Shown here: piece after piece, positions 59,470-64,000 of the stretch
How positions within the stretch are numbered: position 1 is the first letter of the stretch
Layout: the number at the start of each line of letters is the position of its first letter
From: Hyaloperonospora brassicae
Lineage: Eukaryota > Oomycota > Peronosporomycetes > Peronosporales > Peronosporaceae
Length of the DNA: 64,000 nt
Direction of reading: 5' to 3'
NCBI GenBank assembly: GCA_947650285.1
Contig: CANTFL010000108.1
Span: 222,408 to 286,407, forward strand
Notes under the pieces: generated by a model
The model's database searches: none
Told to the model about the DNA's origin: nothing
What the model saw: only the letters and a program-made list of their open reading frames with translations
Program-made: the position numbers and the translations under genes

Positions 59470-59992
59470 GGCCGATTTTCGAACAAGTTATTTTGCTTTT
59501 TTCAATCACTATCGTTGGAGTCGCCTTCTTTATCCGATGGGTAGTACTTGCGGTCTGCATGTCGTGGAAGGCGCTCACGTTGCTCTTTATGAAAACGAGC
59601 TTTCAATCAATTACACGCAAAGTGAATTACGGAGCTTTGAATGGACGAAAGCCATTGTGGAGAAGTTGCGCTCCGATGCCGAGCTGGACGTCGCCACCGA
59701 GAACAGCTTGAGTGCTACGGGCTGCATATTTGACCATTGTCTACCAATGGTTAGCCAACATTGCAGTGTCTTCGTCGCCTATTTTATCAGCATTGAATAT
59801 AGGAATGAGTTCATAGCCTTCTCAGGCCTCGCCGAGATAAATAATGAAGTCAGTTTAGTGTACAAGGACATTCGACCAGTGTCGTCAACAGTCATGATGT
59901 CATCAATGGGAGTGTTGCAAAGCTTGTCTCCGAGTTCACGGATACTAGGTGGAGGCAAATTATCACCGAGAAGGCGAGGGTCGAGAGGATAG
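59470..59992 (+). CDS. Hypothetical ORF right of MULE-B
   Basis: The 221-codon frame starts inside the MULE end (59,327), but only the part after ~59,465 is outside it: SVTADFRTSYFAFFNHYRWS, ENELSINYTQSELRSFEWTK, AIVEKLRSDAELDVATENSL, stop at 59,992. The acidic helical centre looks protein-like. No domain is recognised. It is cut on the left by the transposon, so if real it is a truncated gene. The minus frame 60,081-59,779 is an alternative with PLDPRLLGDNLPPPSIRELG and cannot be excluded. Confidence 0.25.
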
Positions 59993-60066
59993 GACATAAT
60001 GTGCGCTACACCATATGCATAGATTGGAAGCGGGAAGCCGCGAGCTTCTTTAAATACTGCAGCTCC

Positions 60067-60479
60067 TGTAACGGGGCACACCCTTGCGTGAACTTATCGC
60101 AAGGGTATCGTGCACCGACAAGCGTACACGAGGCAACCGAGGAAGCGGTAAGTAAGACAGAGGCAACACTGTCTCAGGGAAAAGAAAAACTGTTAATTTG
60201 AAAAAATTTAGTCTTTAACCATTTTTTCTCTGTTTGACTTGACTTAATTATATTAATCTAACTGAATGTATGACGACGTCTACTCACCACTCATTGCGCG
60301 CGTCTTGCGGCGATTGGTAGGTTGATATCGTCAAGATATCAACCAATGAGCAGACTGTTTGATCGACCCTTCAATATCACCACCATTTGTGATATTATTA
60401 AAATAATATTCAAAATAATACTATTTATTGTCATTATCTCTCAAATGACAATTTCCATGTAACGGGCTGCCCCGTTACA
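60067..60479 (-). repeat. Gypsy-2 3' LTR
   Basis: It is bounded by perfect 11-bp inverted ends: TGTAACGGGGC at 60,067 and GCCCCGTTACA ending at 60,479. It contains a hairpin-like inverted pair GGTTGATATCGT and GATATCAACC near 60,320-60,345. The polypurine tract lies immediately outside at 60,480-60,493. Length 413 bp. Confidence 0.85.
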
Positions 60480-60493
60480 TCACCCCCTCTAAA
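60480..60493 (-). other. Polypurine tract of Gypsy-2
   Basis: The minus strand reads TTTAGAGGGGGTGA directly before the LTR start TGTAACGGGG. This is the normal position of the plus-strand primer of LTR retrotransposons. Confidence 0.75.
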
Positions 60494-60610
60494 CTGATAG
60501 TCACTGTGTGGCTATCAAAAATATGGCGGCCACCCGTTGGTCACCATTCGGACAGGAAGCACTTGTTGGGTCCGTTCATTTCACTTTTCGCTTGACCTCG
60601 CATAGTTAAC

Positions 60611-62207
60611 ATGTCTATGTGAGGTGACTCAAGACCCGCACAGCCCGGTGCTGTGCCAGCCTCTGCGGCAGACGATTCGTCGTCTGCTGACCTTTTACCG
60701 CCTGCAACAACAGGTTCTGCAGGTGCACGCGGTATCCCACCGCGTGCGCATGATGACCCTGACATAGAGGTCATCTATTCTGGCGAGTCAGACGTGTCTG
60801 ACTCGGAAAAGCCTTTGGAGGCATCGCGTTCACCTGCGGTGCCTCATTCATCCACGATACTGCCGGACGTACGGACTCGTGACATGTGTCACAGTCTGTT
60901 CGGCAGTGATAGTGAGTCTGGTGATGAGTATGATTGCTCATCACCGCGATCAACTCGTGCTCCTTCGCACGAGCGACTTGACGATGGTGCAAGCCATCGT
61001 CATACTGACAACCGTGGTACCGACCAGGGTACCACTGTGAAGCGTGATGAGCTGAAGCCGTGGCGTTTGCCTGAACGGCTCGTCAATGTCTTGTCTCACT
61101 GGACAAGCCAACACCATCGAAAACTTTGATTCGATGCGACTGAGCTTCACGGCTTGAGTTCCACGCGAGCAACTTTCGCGCTGAAGAAGATTTTTATCTC
61201 GATGTCTTCCTTAGACATCGATGGTACAACGGCAACCAAAAGCGTGACAAGGCCTCGTTTTTGGCTGCGTGGAACGCGTTCGTCCAAAACGTACAGAATT
61301 TCGGACGAGAAGGGTGGCTCAAGAAACTTGAGGCGACACGCCTCAGGTTCGAAAAGCGAACGTTAACCGGTGCAAGTACCGGTTGCACTGTTTGTCGAGT
61401 GAGGCAGACATTCCTTGCCTCACCTGGGGAGACCCTTGTGCAAGTTGTGCAATAAACTCGCAGCGTGCACCTAGGGATGTAACTCCCTAACTTCGCCCTG
61501 GGGAAGGGCACACATTTCGAGTGAGATGCAGGACGCGATTGCAAACTTGCAATCCGTCTACAAGCGCCTAGGGCGCGTGTTTACCGATGGGCCCGAGGAC
61601 CAATCGGATGGGTCTCGATATACTGGTGGACGAGACCAGGCACATCCATCATCAGCTGGGAGCGGGGCTCCCAGCTGTTCCAAGGTGATGGAGACCCCCA
61701 CCACTGGACGAGGTGGCTCGTACTTGATCCTGAATCGTCACAATGGTTCAAAGTACGCTCTACTAGAAAGCGTTGACCACCTTGCGATTACATCAAAGAC
61801 TTGGTGGATGAGGAAAGACCTCCTCCAGAACCCCAGGCCCACCATCTCGACCCTTACGAGATGGATCGCGCATTCGACGAATTGCGCGATGATTTGACGC
61901 ACGAGAGGAACAGGCGTAGCGACCTGTCTGATTCCTTGCGGAATACCGCAAGGAACACGAGATGGAGCATGCAAAGCATCGCGCTGAGTATGCGGTCTCG
62001 CAGCTGCAGGTCGAGCGCGACGTTCGCTCCCTTTACGGCGAGCTGGTGACAGCTCGCGGAAAGATATCTCGGTTGAGTTCTGAGGTCCCTCGTCTACGTG
62101 ACCAGACGGATCGTCTGGAGCGCGAACGCAAGAACCTGATGGAGGTTCTTGAGCATAGGGGCTATCTTCATCGGAAGAAGAAGGCTCGTACTGACAATAC
62201 GGCCTGA
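60611..62207 (+). pseudogene. Antisense gene of Gypsy-2 (acidic N-terminus, coiled-coil C-terminus)
   Basis: It lies opposite to pol, between the LTR and the pol end. The likely start MSM is at 60,611, followed by an in-frame TGA and then GDSRPAQPGAVPASAADDSS. Next is an acidic stretch, DPDIEVIYSGESDVSDSEKP and FGSDSESGDEYDCSSP, up to 61,129. After a frame change (61,180-61,455): EDFYLDVFLRHRWYNGNQKR, ASFLAAWNAFVQNVQNFGRE, GWLKKLEATRLRFEKRTLTG, GCTVCRVRQTFLASPGE, with a CxxC pair. 61,526-61,800 continues with MQDAIANLQSVYKRLGRVF. 61,801-62,207, with one frame change, is a long charged helix (SQLQVERDVRSLYGELVTAR, SEVPRLRDQTDRLERERKNL) ending in KKKARTD before TGA. It overlaps pol antiparallel by about 470 bp. 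No known domain; the role is unknown. Confidence 0.65.
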
Positions 62208-62556
62208 GCCTTCCCACGTAAAACGTAAGATGCGTGCGCATCTTACGTGGCAATTCGAGCGTGTATGCCTTGCCCTTGCGATGCAACACTCGAAATGGAC
62301 CAATGTATTTAGGCAGTAGTTTACTACTGCCGACACTAGTGACTGCATGTCCAGGTGAGGTTACCGTAGACAGTAGTACTAGGTCTTTGACTATAAATGA
62401 AAGAACATTCGCTCTTTCATTCTTGTCTGCGTTTCGTTTCAGACGATCTAGCGCAGTTGCGATGGAGTCTTTAACGAAGCGGACCATCGCATTTCGAGTC
62501 AGCAAGAAGTTCTCTGCTGACTCGTTGTTTTGTCTTTCATTGCTCTTCGTGCGCAC
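61738..62556 (-). CDS. Gypsy-2 pol C-terminus
   Basis: The open frame contains SAENFLLTRNAMVRFVKDSI, VLSFIVKDLVLLSTVTSPGH, LLPKYIGPFRVLHRKGKAYT and LELPRKMRTHLTFYVGRLRP, the post-integrase SH3/chromo-like module. It then has an acidic and Pro/Ser-rich tail (EPSSSDEDSPYAQEPPSGSC) to the stop at 61,738. It is continuous with the integrase apart from a break near 62,557. Related elements often end with a chromodomain, but none is readable here. Confidence 0.7.
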   Translation of the reverse strand: MRTKSNERQNNESAENFLLTRNAMVRFVKDSIATALDRLKRNADKNERANVLSFIVKDLVLLSTVTSPGHAVTSVGSSKLLPKYIGPFRVLHRKGKAYTLELPRKMRTHLTFYVGRLRPYCQYEPSSSDEDSPYAQEPPSGSCVRAPDDPSGHVDEGPQNSTEISFRELSPARRKGSERRARPAAARPHTQRDALHAPSRVPCGIPQGIRQVATPVPLVRQIIAQFVECAIHLVRVEMVGLGFWRRSFLIHQVFDVIARWSTLSSRAYFEPL

Positions 62557-62558
62557 TG

Positions 62559-63540
62559 CTAAGAGATTGTTCTCTTCTTCAGCGAGGTTGTCGTTTTACT
62601 CGCTGGCATAATCGTTGACGATGCTGAATATATCAGCATCGTCATCATCATTCGAGTCATTAATAGCGTCGCCGCTATTATTGAGGTGATCTTCTTCATC
62701 GATGTCGACAATGTCGACATCGGCATATACGTGACGACGATAGCGTCGACACGTGATGAGCAAGAGCCAAAACGGTTTTTGCTCGAGCGAGTCCCTCCCC
62801 CTATCCAAGAGTCATACTCTAGAAGGGCGGGCACACGTGGATGGCGTAAACCATTCACGTAAAACGGTGTGTGCTGGGTTGAAGCATGCACCGAATTATT
62901 GATGGCGAATTCCACCATGGGTAGGAATTCGCTCCAACTCGGAAACGAGTGGACATATCCTCGAAGGATCTCTTCGAGGACACGATTTGCACGTTCCGTC
63001 TGACCATCTGTTTCGGGATGGTCAGAAGTAGACATCGTCAATCGTGTTCCAAGAGAACGGAGCACGGTTTGCCAAAATGCCGCCGTGAATCGAGGGTCAC
63101 GGTCGGATACGAGTTCACGGGGTGCCCTTGGAGTCTAAAGACCGTGTCGAGAAACACACGAGCACAACCTTGAGCCTTGATCGACTCGGGACAGCAGCAA
63201 GATGGACCATCTTGCTGAATTGATCAACGAACACAAGAATACAATTATTTTTGTGAGCGTCTTCGGTACAAACGAAGACGAAATCCATTGATACGGACTT
63301 CCAGCACTCTGCCGAAACAGGCAGAGGTTGCAATGGTGCACGGGATGAAGGACTTGGCTTCACCCGTTGACAAACCTCGCAAGCACGTATGTACATGCGT
63401 ACAAACTGATACTGGCGGGGCCAGTAAAAGTCACGACTTACCGTGAGGTAAGTCTTTTCTCTGCCACGATGGCCACCTGTTGGGGCACCGTGACACTAAT
63501 ACATGATGCGTAATCGCAAATCATGATGAGCGGGTACGAC
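62559..63540 (-). pseudogene. Gypsy-2 integrase
   Basis: The N-terminal zinc region reads GGHRGREKTYLTVSRDFYWP, YIRACEVCQRVKPSPSS. The core has WKSVSMDFVFVCTEDAHKNN (first Asp), ELVSDRDPRFTAAFWQTVLR (second Asp), and STSDHPETDGQTERANRVLE with the catalytic Glu, then FLPMVEFAINNSVHASTQHT. All catalytic residues are visible. A TAG near 63,497 and frame changes near 63,115 and 62,800 interrupt it. The stretch after LLEYDSWIGGG shifts frame into a low-complexity Asp/Ser run. Confidence 0.8.
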
Positions 63541-64000
63541 AACACGAGGCGTGTCGTCGGCAACAGCTGTATAGTACAGCAATCCGTTGCGTGTACTATA
63601 CCGATCCGATGAGGATCGGTACAAAGCCGGTAAATCCTTCAATGATTTACTGGATGTATTCACCAGATGATCCATTAATCGCAGAAGATCCTTATCTTCT
63701 GCGTATGCCATTCCGTATGTCGTCAAGTAAAATTGACGACGGGACACTGGCTTTCAGTGTCGCAACAGTGGGCTTATCCCCACTGTTGACTTGTGCGACC
63801 GGCTCAAAATCGGGCTGGCGCGAAAGCGCATCAGCGACGACGTTTAGTCGTCCTGGTTTATACTCCACGGAGAAGTCGTACTCCGCGAAGAAATACAGCC
63901 ACCTCAAAATCCTGTGCGAGAGGTGTGGGCTGTTTACAACCATGCGTAATGACGCATGGTCCGTATAGACGATGAACGGTCTATCTACCAATAGATAGAC
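63496..64000 (-). CDS. Gypsy-2 RNase H region (runs off the window)
   Basis: VDRPFIVYTDHASLRMVVNS, RILRWLYFFAEYDFSVEYKP, GRLNVVADALSRQPDFEPV is the C-terminal part of the Ty3/gypsy RNase H domain and its connection. The following part (DHLVNTSSKSLKDLPALYRS, GLLYYTAVADDTPRVVVPAH) leads into the integrase zinc domain with one frame change near 63,700. The rest of the RNase H domain and the reverse transcriptase lie beyond base 64,000. Confidence 0.8.

Larger units (their letters stand above)
60067..64000 (-). mobile_element. Gypsy-2: Ty3/gypsy LTR retrotransposon, 3' part
   Basis: The 3' LTR is at 60,067-60,479, preceded in the minus-strand sense by a purine-rich primer (TTTAGAGGGGGTGA, plus 60,480-60,493). 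Then come, going right, an antisense gene, the pol C-terminus, integrase and RNase H, where the window ends. Reverse transcriptase, protease, gag and the 5' LTR are outside. Pol is readable with few breaks, but protein and LTR sequences differ clearly from Gypsy-1. Confidence 0.85.

Noticed and set aside
61194..61544. 116-codon minus-strand ORF in Gypsy-2
   Set aside because: The plus strand here reads as the antisense gene with a clear CxxC segment; the minus frame is Arg/Cys-rich shadow sequence.
1..64000. tRNA, rRNA, CRISPR or prokaryotic operon features
   Set aside because: None seen; the (AT)n runs and tandem repeats do not have the spacer-repeat layout of CRISPR.

Overview
The window looks like nuclear DNA of a plant-pathogenic oomycete (Phytophthora or downy-mildew type). 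The evidence is a secreted WY-fold effector gene with an EER motif, Ty3/gypsy elements of the kind common in these genomes, FAR1-type Mutator-like elements (MULEs), a pogo/Tigger-like transposase fossil, and a host gene encoding a CBS-domain protein with a mitochondrial-type leader. No prokaryotic signals, rRNA, tRNA or CRISPR array were seen. The species cannot be fixed from the sequence.

Layout. 1-352 (minus) is the 5' end of a CBS-domain gene that leaves the window. 762-1180 is a gag fossil, and 1900-2630 is an unrecognised broken gene. 2749-6499 is a MULE (MULE-A) with terminal inverted repeats, a dead transposase and fragments of two host genes. 6500-7230 is a small inverted-repeat unit around a degenerate triplet microsatellite. 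7.8-38.3 kb is AT-rich and has no intact gene. It still holds a pogo-like fossil (15.5-17.2 kb), an inverted pair of Cys-rich fragments (18.55 and 20.34 kb), a fairly complete MULE (23.6-26.2 kb, MULE-C) and strongly broken genes on the minus strand (30.4-32.9 and 37.4-37.9 kb). 38,816-39,290 is a solo LTR. 39,821-41,502 is an island with an 88-bp tandem repeat followed by the effector gene. 41.5-49.0 kb is again AT-rich, with one gene remnant near 46.7-47.7 kb. 49,167-59,458 is a second MULE (MULE-B, transposase-less, carrying captured gene pieces) split by a complete 7.86-kb Ty3/gypsy element (Gypsy-1, 49,744-57,602). 60,067-64,000 is the 3' part of a different Ty3/gypsy element (Gypsy-2).

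How the parts relate. The two intact-looking host genes lie in short GC-richer stretches, and the rest is layered transposon debris. This fits the known gene-sparse, repeat-rich setting of oomycete effectors. MULE-A and MULE-B are relatives: both carry, in the same relative order, pieces of a Myb/SANT-like gene and of a gene for a protein with a C-terminal membrane anchor. This is the Pack-MULE pattern. Gypsy-1 landed inside MULE-B and left a 5-bp target duplication, CATGC.

The most unusual observation is that Gypsy-1 and Gypsy-2, which are clearly different elements, both carry a long gene remnant on the strand opposite to gag-pol, between the end of pol and the 3' LTR. In both it starts with an acidic Ser/Asp-rich region, ends in a coiled coil, and overlaps the pol tail antiparallel. 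This looks like a conserved antisense gene of an oomycete Ty3/gypsy lineage.
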